From NCBI RefSeq assembly GCF_030499575.1, contig NZ_JASTLC010000001.1, positions 4,550,001 to 4,614,000 on the forward strand: 64,000 nucleotides of DNA, read 5' to 3'. Both the position numbers and the translations under genes were made by a program. A model generated the notes under the pieces. That model was given only the letters and a program-made list of their open reading frames with translations, was not told the DNA's origin and ran no database searches. The DNA is from Streptomyces sp. DG2A-72. GTDB lineage: Bacteria; Actinomycetota; Actinomycetes; Streptomycetales; Streptomycetaceae. Of this stretch, positions 32,809 through 42,648 are shown piece by piece (within the stretch, counting starts at the first letter, position 1; every line of letters begins with the position of its first letter).

Positions 32809-33153
32809 ATGATCGGTCGACAGAAGATCGCAACCATCTCGGGGCTCGTCGGAACCCTCGCCGTGATCTACGGCGGCGCCGGGCAGGTGTACGCCGCAGT
32901 GCCCTCGCATGATTGCAAGACCTCCGCCCAGGGTGACATCACGTGTGTTCGCAAGAGCGAGACCGCCCGCAAGGGCAAGGACGGCACTGTCGTCCAGCAG
33001 AAGCACGACTGCTCGACGGTCGAGCGGCCGCGCCTGGTGTTCCCCCAGCACGGGATGGGGAACAGCGGCACCACGAGGGTCGGGCCGGTCGTGGACTGCT
33101 CCAACAAGGTGGAGCTGCCCAAGGGGTTCAAGCTGCCTAAATTCGATTTCTGA
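32809..33153 (+). CDS. Small secreted four-Cys protein (2)
   Basis: A 114-residue paralogue of the protein at 31,460. Signal peptide IGRQKIATISGLVGTLAVIY, likely cut after GQVYA. The four Cys are in SHDCKTSAQGDITCVRKSE, KHDCSTVERPRLVFP and GTTRVGPVVDCSNKVE. Compared with the first copy the mature domain is basic (many Lys) and lacks the acidic tail. ATG 32,809 is preceded by AAAGGAACGCAGCAC, nearly identical to the other copy's site. Function unknown. Confidence 0.75.
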   Translation: MIGRQKIATISGLVGTLAVIYGGAGQVYAAVPSHDCKTSAQGDITCVRKSETARKGKDGTVVQQKHDCSTVERPRLVFPQHGMGNSGTTRVGPVVDCSNKVELPKGFKLPKFDF

Positions 33154-33164
33154 AGCGCGATCGA

Positions 33165-33203
33165 AAAATGCCGGACCGGGATTGCTCCCGGTCCGGCATT
33201 TTT
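33165..33203. terminator. Bidirectional terminator between convergent secreted-protein genes
   Basis: AAAATGCCGGACCGGGA pairs with TCCCGGTCCGGCATTTT around TTGC, with A and T tracts on the two sides. It can end both the four-Cys gene (plus) and the SHD-family gene (minus). Confidence 0.92.
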
Positions 33204-33231
33204 CAGGGGAAGGGATCAGCCCTTACTGCCC

Positions 33232-33573
33232 TTACTTGCCACCGAAGGTGTTGTTGCAGCCCATGGACGAGCCCAGGCCGGTCTCCTGCGCGCCCGGGTT
33301 GCCCTCACCGTTCAGCAGGTTGCCGGCCGCACCGTCGAGGATGCCGACCTGGCCGAGGATGCTGACGTTGGCGTCGTGCGACCTGCAGGTCGTGCTCTGC
33401 GCGACGTTGAGGGTCGGGCTGCTCTTGCGGCCTTCGTGGTGGCTGCCGTGGTGGCCCCGATCGCCCGAACTCCAGCCGCCCGGGCCCCCGTCGGCGTGGG
33501 CGGTACCGGCGCCCAGGAGCCCGACGCTCCCGAGGGCGGCGACCAGAACGGCGGCCTTGCGGAGCTTGTGCAT
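33232..33573 (-). CDS. Small secreted SHD-family protein (1)
   Basis: A 113-residue protein with signal peptide (HKLRKAAVLVAALGSVGLLG, cut after GTAHA). After a Gly/His-rich spacer comes the family core: STTCRSHDANVSILGQVGIL, DGAAGNLLNGEGNPGAQET, then GLGSSMGCN. Two Cys bracket the core. The G-N-x-L-N-G-E-G-N and M-G-C-N motifs are the same in the copies at 33,840 and 36,099. I know no function. I chose the second ATG because GGAG is correctly spaced only from it. An inverted repeat shared with the next copy lies just upstream. Confidence 0.75.
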   Translation of the reverse strand: MHKLRKAAVLVAALGSVGLLGAGTAHADGGPGGWSSGDRGHHGSHHEGRKSSPTLNVAQSTTCRSHDANVSILGQVGILDGAAGNLLNGEGNPGAQETGLGSSMGCNNTFGGK

Positions 33574-33600
33574 GTTCATCTCCGATGGAGTGAAGTGGTG

Positions 33601-33617
33601 CGATCTGTAACAGATCG
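33601..33617. promoter_or_regulatory. Palindrome upstream of SHD gene 1
   Basis: CGATCTGTAACAGATCG has perfect 8-base arms around one base, 28 bases upstream of the start codon. The same site, slightly changed, is at the same place before the second copy. The surrounding 70 bases are also alike (GACTTCGTAC-GTTAC). Confidence 0.65.
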
Positions 33618-33761
33618 ACTTCGTACGGTTACAGAGGGTAATAGGAAGAATTTTGGAGCACTCAGCGGCACGCCGAATTCAGGGAATTCTCACCGCCTTG
33701 GCCGATGCCGGAGAATTCCCTTTACTCAATAATAAATAGCAATATCAGTGCGCCACGGAAA

Positions 33762-33800
33762 AGGCCCCGGCACCGAGCCTGACGCTCGGTGCCGGGGCCT
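33762..33800 (-). terminator. Hairpin terminator of SHD gene 2
   Basis: AGGCCCCGGCACCGAGC pairs with GCTCGGTGCCGGGGCCT around CTGAC. It lies downstream of the minus-strand gene ending at 33,840. Confidence 0.9.
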
Positions 33801-33839
33801 GTTTTCCGGCTGTCGGCCGCCTGTGCGACCGTCGCGCGA

Positions 33840-34133
33840 TTAGAACGCGCTGTTGTTGCAGCCCATGGACGAGCCCAGGTGGGTGTCCTGACCACCGGCG
33901 TTGCCCTCGCCGTTGAGCGCGTTGCCCAGCAGGCCGTCGAGGATGCCGACCTGGCCGAGAACGTCGAGGTTCAGGTCGTGCGACTTGCAGTTGGAGCTCT
34001 GCAGGACGCTGAACTTGCCCCCGTCCTTCTTGCCGTGACCGTCCTGGCCGTTGGCGCTGGCGGTGCCGGCGCTCAGGATCCCGACGCTGCCGAGGGCGAC
34101 GACCACGACGGCGGCCTTGCGAAGCTTGTGCAT
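33840..34133 (-). CDS. Small secreted SHD-family protein (2)
   Basis: A 97-residue paralogue of the gene at 33,232. Signal peptide HKLRKAAVVVVALGSVGILS, cut after GTASA; a Lys/Gly-rich spacer; then SSNCKSHDLNLDVLGQVGIL, DGLLGNALNGEGNAGGQDTH and LGSSMGCNNSAF. The two Cys are kept. The repeated hydrophobic L-D-V-L-G-x-V-G-I-L stretch suggests a beta or amphipathic element for self-assembly or membrane contact (inference). It has its own promoter with the shared palindrome. Confidence 0.77.
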   Translation of the reverse strand: MHKLRKAAVVVVALGSVGILSAGTASANGQDGHGKKDGGKFSVLQSSNCKSHDLNLDVLGQVGILDGLLGNALNGEGNAGGQDTHLGSSMGCNNSAF

Positions 34134-34162
34134 GTCATCTCCGGTGGAGTGAGAAGTGGGTG

Positions 34163-34179
34163 CGATCTGTGAAAGATCG
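34163..34179. promoter_or_regulatory. Palindrome upstream of SHD gene 2
   Basis: CGATCTGTGAAAGATCG: six-base arms CGATCT/AGATCG around five bases. It sits at the same distance from the start codon as its counterpart at 33,601. Confidence 0.6.
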
Positions 34180-34287
34180 ACTTCGTACAGTTACGGGAGA
34201 TTAATACGAAGTATCCCAAGATGCCCGGCGACGCGCCGGGTTTCGTGATCGCGTGGCGGAAGCACCCTGACGCCGCATCAGATACGA

Positions 34288-34325
34288 ACGGGCCCTTGAC
34301 GAGGTCGATCCTCGAAGGGCCCGTT
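34288..34325 (-). terminator. Hairpin terminator of ECSPQ gene 2
   Basis: AACGGGCCCTT pairs with AAGGGCCCGTT, with an inner GAGG/CCTC stem. It is downstream of the minus-strand gene ending at 34,381. Confidence 0.85.
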
Positions 34326-34380
34326 GCGGGTCGATCAGCTGCCGTTCGGTCTGCTCAGGCGGACGGCCGGCGTTGCTGCC

Positions 34381-34872
34381 CTAGCGCGTGGTGGTGGCGC
34401 GGGCGTGGGCGAGGGAGTTCGCCTGGCTGTTGGTCTGACCGCAGTCGATGCCGCGGTTCTCGGCGGCGGCGAGTACGGCGACCGGAACAGCCGCGTTGAG
34501 CAGGGACTGCGGGCTGCACTCCTGGGACGGGCGGAAGAGGTTGGTCTGGCCCACCTCACCCTGTCCCGGGCCCGTGTGCGGGGCCGCCTGCGGGGAGATG
34601 TTCGGGCTGAGCTTCGGGTTGAACTGGGGGTTGACCTGCGGGCTGACATCGGCGCCCCGCGTCGGGAGCGCCATCCGCCGCGGGGCCGACGAGCCGGAGT
34701 TCTGCGACGTGGCCTGGGCGGAGGTCATCGAGGTGGCCTGGGCGTCCTGCTGCGAAACGGGCGGCGGAGCACCGTTGTACGCCACAGGGGCGGAGTGGCT
34801 GGGGCCGGCACCGACGGTGGACAGACCTCCGGCTGCTGCGACGACGAGCGCGACCTGCTGAAGCTTGCGCAT
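34381..34872 (-). CDS. Small secreted protein, ECSPQ family (2)
   Basis: A 163-residue paralogue of the gene at 30,946. Signal peptide RKLQQVALVVAAAGGLSTVG; then a Ser/Ala/Gln-rich region (QQDAQATSMTSAQATSQNSG) and a repetitive stretch VSPQVNPQFNPKLSPNISP. The family core is NLFRPSQECSPQSLLNAAVP followed by NRGIDCGQTNSQANSLAHA. P-Q-V-N-P-Q-F-N-P is shared with the large repeat protein at 35,287, linking the two families. It is divergent from that gene across a 414-base gap, and both leaders contain CAGGT-ATGAAGGGCCGAGG. Confidence 0.75.
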   Translation of the reverse strand: MRKLQQVALVVAAAGGLSTVGAGPSHSAPVAYNGAPPPVSQQDAQATSMTSAQATSQNSGSSAPRRMALPTRGADVSPQVNPQFNPKLSPNISPQAAPHTGPGQGEVGQTNLFRPSQECSPQSLLNAAVPVAVLAAAENRGIDCGQTNSQANSLAHARATTTR

Positions 34873-35286
34873 GAAACCTCGGCCCTTCATTGACCTGTGC
34901 ACGGAACGTATTGCGTTGCTGATGACCAGTGCGGCTGTTGCTGGAACGAGCCAAGTGCGGCGTCAGTCACGTGAGTCGGGGTGTGGTCACCCATTTGCTG
35001 CGACCAAAAAACAGAACCGATAATCCGACCGATGGCAAATGAGTGACGGCGTTTCTCACCCCGTGACCAGGCCGGGGGAAATTTCGTTGCCAGCTGAGAG
35101 AGGGCAGCGATCATGAATTCAGAGAGGGCAGTTGGGATCGGCTGTCGGCTCCAGCGTGAAGTCCACATGACAGCCCAGGAGTTACCCCTGTTAGGGCGCA
35201 GCACGAACATCAGACTGAGCGCACGCAAGACTGCACTGAATACAACGGATTTTCCCTGTACAGGTAATGAAGGGCCGAGGGGTTCC
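34873..35286. promoter_or_regulatory. Divergent control region of two secreted-protein genes
   Basis: No gene is seen in these 414 bases. The outer 40 bases on each side are homologous inverted leaders (CTGTACAGGTAATGAAGGGC and the corresponding minus-strand copy). An 11-base direct repeat AGAGAGGGCAG occurs at 35,097 and 35,121. The middle is relatively AT-rich, as expected for promoters. Confidence 0.55.
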
Positions 35287-36036
35287 ATGCGCAAGCTTCA
35301 CAAGGCCGCGCTCGTCGTAGCAACGGCCGGCGGTCTGTCCGCCATCGGCGCCGGCGTCAGCCATGCCGACTCTCCCGGGTACGGCGGTGTCAGCGCGGCG
35401 CCTCCTCCCCCGTACTACCCGGCACCTCAGTACTACGCCCCGGCGCCCGCGCCCCAATATCAGGCGCCTCCGCCGCAGTACTACGCACCGGCACCCGCCC
35501 CCCAGTACCAGGCGCCTCCGCCGCAGTACTACGCGCCCGCGCCCGCCCCCCAGTACCAGGCGCCCCCTCCGCAGGCCACGGCGGTGGCCCGTTCGCAGGG
35601 CACGGCGGAGGCCAGCGGTCCGCATTCCTACGCCCAGCCGGCGCCCCAGTACGCACCTCCGGCGCCTGCCCCGCAGCACAGCGGCCAGGCCTCCGCCGTT
35701 GCCGCGGCGACCGGCAACGCGCACGCCTCCAGCTCGCCGCACGGCTCGCAGCACGCCCCCGCCCGGCAGCCGGAGGTCGTGCCGCAGGTCTCCCCGCAGA
35801 CGGCGCCGCAGGTCACTCCGAAGGTGGCCCCGCAGCTCGACGTACCCCAGTTCTTCGAGCCGGAGCCCGCGCCTCGCGTCGCCCCGCAGGTGAACCCGCA
35901 GTTCAACCCTGAGGTGAACCCGCTCATCAACCCGCTGATCGCGCCGACCGGCGGCACACCGCAGGTGCCCGGGCTCGGCCTCGGTCAGGTCGCGGCGCCG
36001 CCCGTGGGTCAGTTGGGTCTGCCCCGACTCGGCTGA
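35287..36036 (+). CDS. Secreted Pro/Tyr/Gln repeat protein
   Basis: A 249-residue secreted protein. Signal peptide RKLHKAALVVATAGGLSAIG, cut after GVSHA. Residues about 48-95 are three exact-length 16-residue repeats QYYAPAPAPQYQAPPP. Next come Ala/Ser/His-rich and Pro-rich parts, then VVPQVSPQTAPQVTPKVAPQ and VAPQVNPQFNPEVNPLINPL at the C-terminus. No Cys. Tyr/Pro/Gln repeats of this type are usual in elastic or adhesive surface proteins and in substrates for cross-linking; that role is inferred. ATG 35,287 follows GCCGAGGGGTTCC. Confidence 0.78.
   Translation: MRKLHKAALVVATAGGLSAIGAGVSHADSPGYGGVSAAPPPPYYPAPQYYAPAPAPQYQAPPPQYYAPAPAPQYQAPPPQYYAPAPAPQYQAPPPQATAVARSQGTAEASGPHSYAQPAPQYAPPAPAPQHSGQASAVAAATGNAHASSSPHGSQHAPARQPEVVPQVSPQTAPQVTPKVAPQLDVPQFFEPEPAPRVAPQVNPQFNPEVNPLINPLIAPTGGTPQVPGLGLGQVAAPPVGQLGLPRLG
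35428..35571. repeat. Three 48-bp in-frame tandem repeats
   Basis: Units start at 35,428, 35,476 and 35,524 with CAGTACTACGC. They encode QYYAPAPAPQYQAPPP three times, differing only at silent positions, so the protein repeat is under selection while the DNA drifts. Confidence 0.9.
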
Positions 36037-36098
36037 TCGCCTCACCGCAGTTCGTCATTCCGCCCGTTCAGTTCATCCGCTCGTTCAACGGAGAAGAA

Positions 36099-36371
36099 AT
36101 GCGCAAGCTTCAGAAGGCCGCTCTCGTGGGCGCCGTCCTCGGCAGTGTCGGCTCCTTCGGCGTCAGCCCTGCCGTCGCACACGGGCCGGGCAACGACTTC
36201 GACGTCAACCAGAGCATCGAATGCCGCTCGCACGACATGAACATCGACATCCTCGGCAGCATCGGCGCCATCAACGGCGCGCTGGGCAACGCGCTCAACG
36301 GCGAGGGGAACCCGGGTGCGCAGCCCACCGACCTCGGTTCGGACATGGGCTGCAACAGCGAAGCGTTCTGA
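36099..36371 (+). CDS. Small secreted SHD-family protein (3)
   Basis: A 90-residue protein, the shortest SHD-family member. Signal peptide RKLQKAALVGAVLGSVGSFG, cut after SPAVA. The mature part is almost only the core: SIECRSHDMNIDILGSIGAI, NGALGNALNGEGNPGAQPTD, LGSDMGCNSEAF. It lacks the upstream palindrome of the two other copies. It is the last secreted-protein gene and immediately precedes the acyltransferase operon, with a terminator hairpin between. GGAGAAGA precedes the ATG. Confidence 0.77.
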   Translation: MRKLQKAALVGAVLGSVGSFGVSPAVAHGPGNDFDVNQSIECRSHDMNIDILGSIGAINGALGNALNGEGNPGAQPTDLGSDMGCNSEAF

Positions 36372-36400
36372 GCAGACGGTTCGAGGCGATCGGCCTCGCA

Positions 36401-36437
36401 GTCCAACGCCCGCACCATCACGGTGCGGGCGTTGGAC
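36401..36437 (+). terminator. Hairpin abutting the acyltransferase ribosome binding site
   Basis: GTCCAACGCCCGCACC pairs perfectly with GGTGCGGGCGTTGGAC. It ends only 10 bases before the ATG of the acyltransferase, leaving just GAGGAAGGGT as ribosome binding site. It is either the terminator of the SHD gene or an attenuator for the lipid operon. Confidence 0.8.
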
Positions 36438-36447
36438 GAGGAAGGGT

Positions 36448-37704
36448 ATGGCGACCTATCGCATGAGACTGTCCTGTGCCGACGAGATGCTGCTGTTCAA
36501 CGGGTGTCCGGGAGTTGTCGGTCTGGCGGCGGTCTTCGCCGGTGAGCAGCCCGATGTGGCGCAGGTGCGGGCGCGCGTCACCGAGCGGTGGGCAGGTCTG
36601 GAGCGGATGAACTGTGTGCTCGACCGTCCGCAAAGCAGCGGCGGGCGCGCGCGGTGGGTCGTACCGGGGCCGTTCGACCCCGATGTCCATGTCGTCCTGG
36701 CTCGGCACAAGTTGGACGACCTGTGGGCGCGGAGCGTGGACCAGCCGCTGGTCGGCGGGGTGCCGCCCTGGCGGCTGTACGTGGTTCCGGACGCGGCGTA
36801 CGGCGGTTTCGCCCTGGCGCTCGTGGCGCAGCATGTGCTGCTGGACGGGCGCTCGCTGGCCACGTTGATGCGTTCGTTGATGGACAGTCCCAAAGCGGTG
36901 AGGGCGTCTGCCCGGCCGGCGCCGCTGTCTCGTGCCGGGCTGCGAGCGGTGGGCCGGGAACTCAGGGTGATGACGGCCGTGGGACAGGCCCTGCCGATGC
37001 CGTCGCCGGGGCGGACGTACTCCTCGGTCGCGGTGAGCGCGCTGTCGGCGCACACGGTCCGGGCCGCCCGTCGGCAGCCTGCCGACGGGCGGGGCTCGAC
37101 GCTGAACGAGCTGCTGGTGGGCGCGGTGGCCGGGGCGATGCGGGATCGGTACGGTCCGGTACGGCGGTGGCGGCAGCGGGATGAACCCGTGTACACGGCC
37201 GTGCCGTGTGATCTGCGCAGCCGGGCCGATCCGGGCGAACTGGGCAACGCCCTCACGGTGATTCGGGTGCCACTGCCCGTCGACGTGGACGGGCCCGTGG
37301 CGCGGCTGCGGGCGGGTCAGGCCGCGCTGGCCGCGGTTCCCGCACGGGCCGCCGTGCACGCCACGGTGCTGTTTCCCGCGGCTGAGGCGGCACGGCGGAC
37401 CGGCCCTTGGGTGACCAGGCTTCTCACCAACCGTGGTCGCCACTCCTGCTTCGCGGCGACCGCGACGACGGCCGTCAAGTGGCCCGGCGGATCGAGCACG
37501 TTCCAGGGCCACGCGCTCGTGCGCACTGTGGGGCTGCCGCCCCTGCACCACCCGGGCACCGCCAGCTTCGCCCTGGCCCAGGCAGGGGACGCGGTCACGC
37601 TGACCGTGGTGTGCAACCTGCGCCCGAACGACGCGAGACGGCTCGCCGACGCGGTCGTCACGGAGTTTGAGACATGGGCTCGGACGGCGACGCCATCACT
37701 GTGA
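36448..37704 (+). CDS. WS/DGAT-like acyltransferase (1)
   Basis: A 418-residue member of the wax-ester-synthase/condensation-domain superfamily. The active-site H-H-x-x-x-D-G appears as AQHVLLDGRSLATLMRSLMD near residue 128: the first His is Gln, the second (catalytic) His and the Asp are kept. Family features follow: RRQPADGRGSTLNELLVGAV, PVYTAVPCDLRSRADPGELG and the C-terminal GDAVTLTVVCNLRPNDARRL. Such enzymes move acyl groups from CoA or ACP to an alcohol or amine. It is the first gene of an operon with an ACP and a ketosynthase, so the donor is probably the ACP. Soluble, with no signal peptide. Confidence 0.82.
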   Translation: MATYRMRLSCADEMLLFNGCPGVVGLAAVFAGEQPDVAQVRARVTERWAGLERMNCVLDRPQSSGGRARWVVPGPFDPDVHVVLARHKLDDLWARSVDQPLVGGVPPWRLYVVPDAAYGGFALALVAQHVLLDGRSLATLMRSLMDSPKAVRASARPAPLSRAGLRAVGRELRVMTAVGQALPMPSPGRTYSSVAVSALSAHTVRAARRQPADGRGSTLNELLVGAVAGAMRDRYGPVRRWRQRDEPVYTAVPCDLRSRADPGELGNALTVIRVPLPVDVDGPVARLRAGQAALAAVPARAAVHATVLFPAAEAARRTGPWVTRLLTNRGRHSCFAATATTAVKWPGGSSTFQGHALVRTVGLPPLHHPGTASFALAQAGDAVTLTVVCNLRPNDARRLADAVVTEFETWARTATPSL

Positions 37705-37728
37705 GCAACAGGAAACGGAGACAGTTGC

Positions 37729-38007
37729 ATGGACGTGGAACACGTGGACGTATGGGAAGCGCTGCGCCCGCTGTGCGCGCGGGTGATGTCGGTGCCGGTG
37801 GAGGCGGTCGTGCCGCAGGCCCGGCTCGTCGCCGATCTGGGCGCCGACAGTCTGGACATCACCGAGCTGCAGGCGGCGTCGGAGGACGAGTTCGGGGTGT
37901 CCCTGCGTGGAACCGACACCTCCGGGGTGTCCACCGTGGGTGATGTCGCCGACCTCATCGTGAGGCTGCGCACCCACGCCGGCAACGGCCCCCTCGCCGC
38001 CCGGTGA
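37729..38007 (+). CDS. Acyl carrier protein
   Basis: A 92-residue stand-alone carrier protein with the phosphopantetheine site LVADLGADSLDITELQ (Ser at residue 41) and the helical bundle around it. It is acidic, as usual. It is not the primary fatty-acid ACP: it lies between a specialised acyltransferase and a ketosynthase. Its TGA overlaps the ketosynthase GTG, so translation is coupled. It should carry the acyl chain built or extended by the ketosynthase. Confidence 0.93.
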   Translation: MDVEHVDVWEALRPLCARVMSVPVEAVVPQARLVADLGADSLDITELQAASEDEFGVSLRGTDTSGVSTVGDVADLIVRLRTHAGNGPLAAR

Positions 38008-39212
38008 CGCCCCGCCACGCCGTCGCCGTCACGGGCCTGGGGGTTCGCTGCGCGGCCGGAGCGACGCCGGCGGCGCTGTGGGCGAGTCTGGTGGAGTGCC
38101 GTTCGGCGATCTCGCTGCACGCCTTCGACGACGAGGGAGCCGTCGTATATCCGGCGGGTCCGATGAGCGACTTCGACCCGAGTGGACAGCTGACGCCCAA
38201 GGAGGTGCGGCGGGCCGACCGTTCGGTGCAGTTGGCGGTGTGTGCTGCCGTGGACGCCGTGGAGGATGCCGGAGGGCTGCATGTGCCGGCCGAGCGGCGG
38301 GCCGTGGTCACCGGGACCGGCTACGGCGGGGTGATCAGTCAGGAGAACGGCATCGGGCGGCCCGATGTGCTGTACGCGTCGCGGCTGATGCACAACGCGG
38401 GGGCGTACTGGGTCAGCGCCAAGCTCGGTATCACCGGCCCCAGTCTGACGGTCTCCACCGCGTGTGCGTCCGGGACGCATGCGGTGGGTGAGGCGCTGCA
38501 GATGATCCGGGTGGGGGGCGCGGACGTGGTGGTGGCGGGGGGGCACGAAGCTCCGCTGACTCCTACGACCGCGCTGGCCTTCGGCCGGTCCGGCGCGATG
38601 GTCACCGAGTGCGAGGATCCCGCGGCCGCGTCACGGCCGTTCGACGAGGGGCGGCGGGGCTTCGTCCTCGCCGAAGGGGCGGCGTTCCTGGTGCTGGAAC
38701 GGCTGGACCTGGCCCGCGCGCGGGGCGCCCGGATCTACGCCACGCTCACCGGGTACGGACGCACCTCCGACGCCTACCACCTCACGGCACCGCATCCCGA
38801 CGGCGCCGGTGCCCGGGCGTGCATGGAGCAGGCGCTCGCCGACGCGGGCACGACGGCCGACGCCGTCACCCATGTCAACGCGCACGGCACCGGCACCCAG
38901 TTGAACGACCTCGCGGAGGCGCAGGCCATCACCGCCCTCTTCGGTCCCGGTGGGGTGCCCGTGACCGCCCCCAAGGCGGTGACCGGCCATGCGCTGGGGG
39001 CGGCGGGAGCGGTGGAGGCCGTGATCGCGGCCTGGTCGGTGCGTGAAGGGCTCGCGCCGCCGACCGCCCATCTCACGCGGCTGGACCCCCGATGCGAACT
39101 GGACGTGGTCACGGCCGAGCCACGCAAGATCCCGGACGGCCCGGTGATCAGCAGCAGTTTCGCGTTCGGCGGCCACAACGCCTGTGCCGTGTTCGACTCA
39201 CCCGACGGTTGA
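38004..39212 (+). CDS. Beta-ketoacyl-ACP synthase, FabF-like
   Basis: A 402-residue KAS II-type condensing enzyme. The catalytic triad is complete: Cys154 in VSTACASGTHAVGEA, His294 in VNAHGTGTQLND and His329 in KAVTGHALGAAGAVE. It therefore can catalyse decarboxylative Claisen condensation and is not a chain-length-factor (Gln) paralogue. There is no second ketosynthase, ketoreductase or dehydratase in the operon, so those steps must come from primary fatty acid synthesis or the enzyme makes a single elongation. GTG start overlapping the ACP stop. Confidence 0.92.
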   Translation: MTPRHAVAVTGLGVRCAAGATPAALWASLVECRSAISLHAFDDEGAVVYPAGPMSDFDPSGQLTPKEVRRADRSVQLAVCAAVDAVEDAGGLHVPAERRAVVTGTGYGGVISQENGIGRPDVLYASRLMHNAGAYWVSAKLGITGPSLTVSTACASGTHAVGEALQMIRVGGADVVVAGGHEAPLTPTTALAFGRSGAMVTECEDPAAASRPFDEGRRGFVLAEGAAFLVLERLDLARARGARIYATLTGYGRTSDAYHLTAPHPDGAGARACMEQALADAGTTADAVTHVNAHGTGTQLNDLAEAQAITALFGPGGVPVTAPKAVTGHALGAAGAVEAVIAAWSVREGLAPPTAHLTRLDPRCELDVVTAEPRKIPDGPVISSSFAFGGHNACAVFDSPDG

Positions 39213-40537
39213 TCACCCAAGGCGGGGGCCCGGGCAGCTGCACCACCAAGGAAAGAGGCTGTGGAACATGAGGCTGTCGGCCTTCGACGAGGGGCACCTC
39301 CGCAATGGGCTGCCGGGGACGATCGGCATCGCCGCGGTGTTTCCCGGAACGCCGTTCGACCTGGAGCAGGTGCGGTCCCGTGTCCGCGGGCGATGGGGCG
39401 ATCTGGACCGGATGAGCCAGGTGCTGCAGCCTCCCGCCGGGCCGGCGGCGCTGTCGGGCCACCGGTGGTCGGCCGCCCGGCCCTTCGATCCCGCCGCGCA
39501 CATCACCGCCACGGACCAGGACCTGGACTCTCTGCTGACCGTCGGCGTCGGGCACCCGTTGCCGCCCGAACGGCCCCTGTGGCGGCTGCTGGTGGTCCCG
39601 CACGCCACCCCGGCGGGCGAGCACGCCATCGTGCTGCTCGCCCATCACGCGCTGCTGGACGGCAGATCCCTGGAGACGCTCTTCCGGATGCTGATGGACG
39701 ACGCCGCACCGCCGTCCACGCTCGGACCGGCTGCGGCAGCGGGGCGCCCGCGCATCAAAGCGGCCACCGTGTTCCGGGAGTTGCACCGCATCGGGGTCCC
39801 CAGCCAGCCCCTTCCGCCGGCGCCCGCCGACGGCATGCGGCCGTCGGTGGCCATGGTCGGACTCGACCCGCAGACCATGCGCACGGCCCGCCGCCAGCCG
39901 TCCGGCGGGCGGGGAGCGACGCTCAACGAGCTGCTCCTGAGCGCCTACGCCGGCGCCCTCCGCGCCTGCTACGGGCCCCTGCGGTCCTGGCCGAAGGGAC
40001 CGACCCCCCTCTACGCCACGGTGCCGGTCGACCTGCGGACCCGGCACAGCGCAGGGCAACTCGGCAACGGCGTCACCGTCCTGCGCATCCCGTTGCCCGT
40101 CGACATCGCATCGCCGGTGGACCGTCTGCAGGCGTGCCAGGATCTGGTCGCCGCGCTGCATCACCGCTGCGACGCCCACCGCGCGATCCTGCCCGCACTG
40201 CAGGCCTCCGCGCGGACCGTGCCGTGGCTGGCCGAGGTGATGGCCAAGCGCCTGGCGCGCCCCGAGATCACCACCAGCCTGTGCACCGCGTTCAAATGGC
40301 GGGACAGCCCCAGCCAGTTGTACGGCCGTCCCCTGGCGCGCATCGTTCCGCTGCCGCAGCTGTCCCCGCCGGGCACGGCGAACCTCTGCCTCGTCCACAC
40401 CGCCGACGCCTACACCCTGACCGTCGTCAGCCATCTGCGTGCCGGTGACGCCGAGATGATCGGCGCTGCCGTGGCCCGGGAGCTGCAAGCGGTGGCGGCG
40501 TCCGGCGCCCCCGCCACGCGTCGTACGGAGCCGCGGC

Positions 40538-42514
<1,977 letters not shown>

Positions 42515-42598
42515 GGGCGCGGGTGTCCTTCACGAGGGCATGACGAGTTGGCGGTCGGCCATGAGTCCGGCGCCGCTGCTTTCACCGTACAGGATTAG

Positions 42599-42622
42599 AT
42601 GAAGACCCATTCATACGTTCAT
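42599..42622. promoter_or_regulatory. Putative ArsR/SmtB operator
   Basis: ATGAA-N6-TTCAT followed by a second TTCAT (42,618-42,622) lies between the divergent metal ATPase and ArsR genes. ArsR/SmtB sites are usually imperfect repeats of this ATGAA/TTCAT type. Confidence 0.6.
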
Positions 42623-42648
42623 GGATGGGCGTCCGTAGGATGAAGGCC

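Noticed and set aside
31460..33153. Lanthipeptide or other RiPP precursors
   Set aside because: The small proteins have clear Sec signal peptides, and no modification enzymes (LanM-like, radical SAM, YcaO) are encoded nearby.
35428..35571. Possible CRISPR-like or satellite repeat
   Set aside because: The 48-bp units are in frame and code for a 16-residue protein repeat, with only silent differences between them.
30946..36371. Chaplin or rodlin genes
   Set aside because: None of the mature sequences has the chaplin G-N-x-x-x-x-P-x-x-x-P-x-N-x-C-G-N domain, and the resemblance of the ECSPQ proteins to rodlins is too weak to name them. I left the families unassigned.
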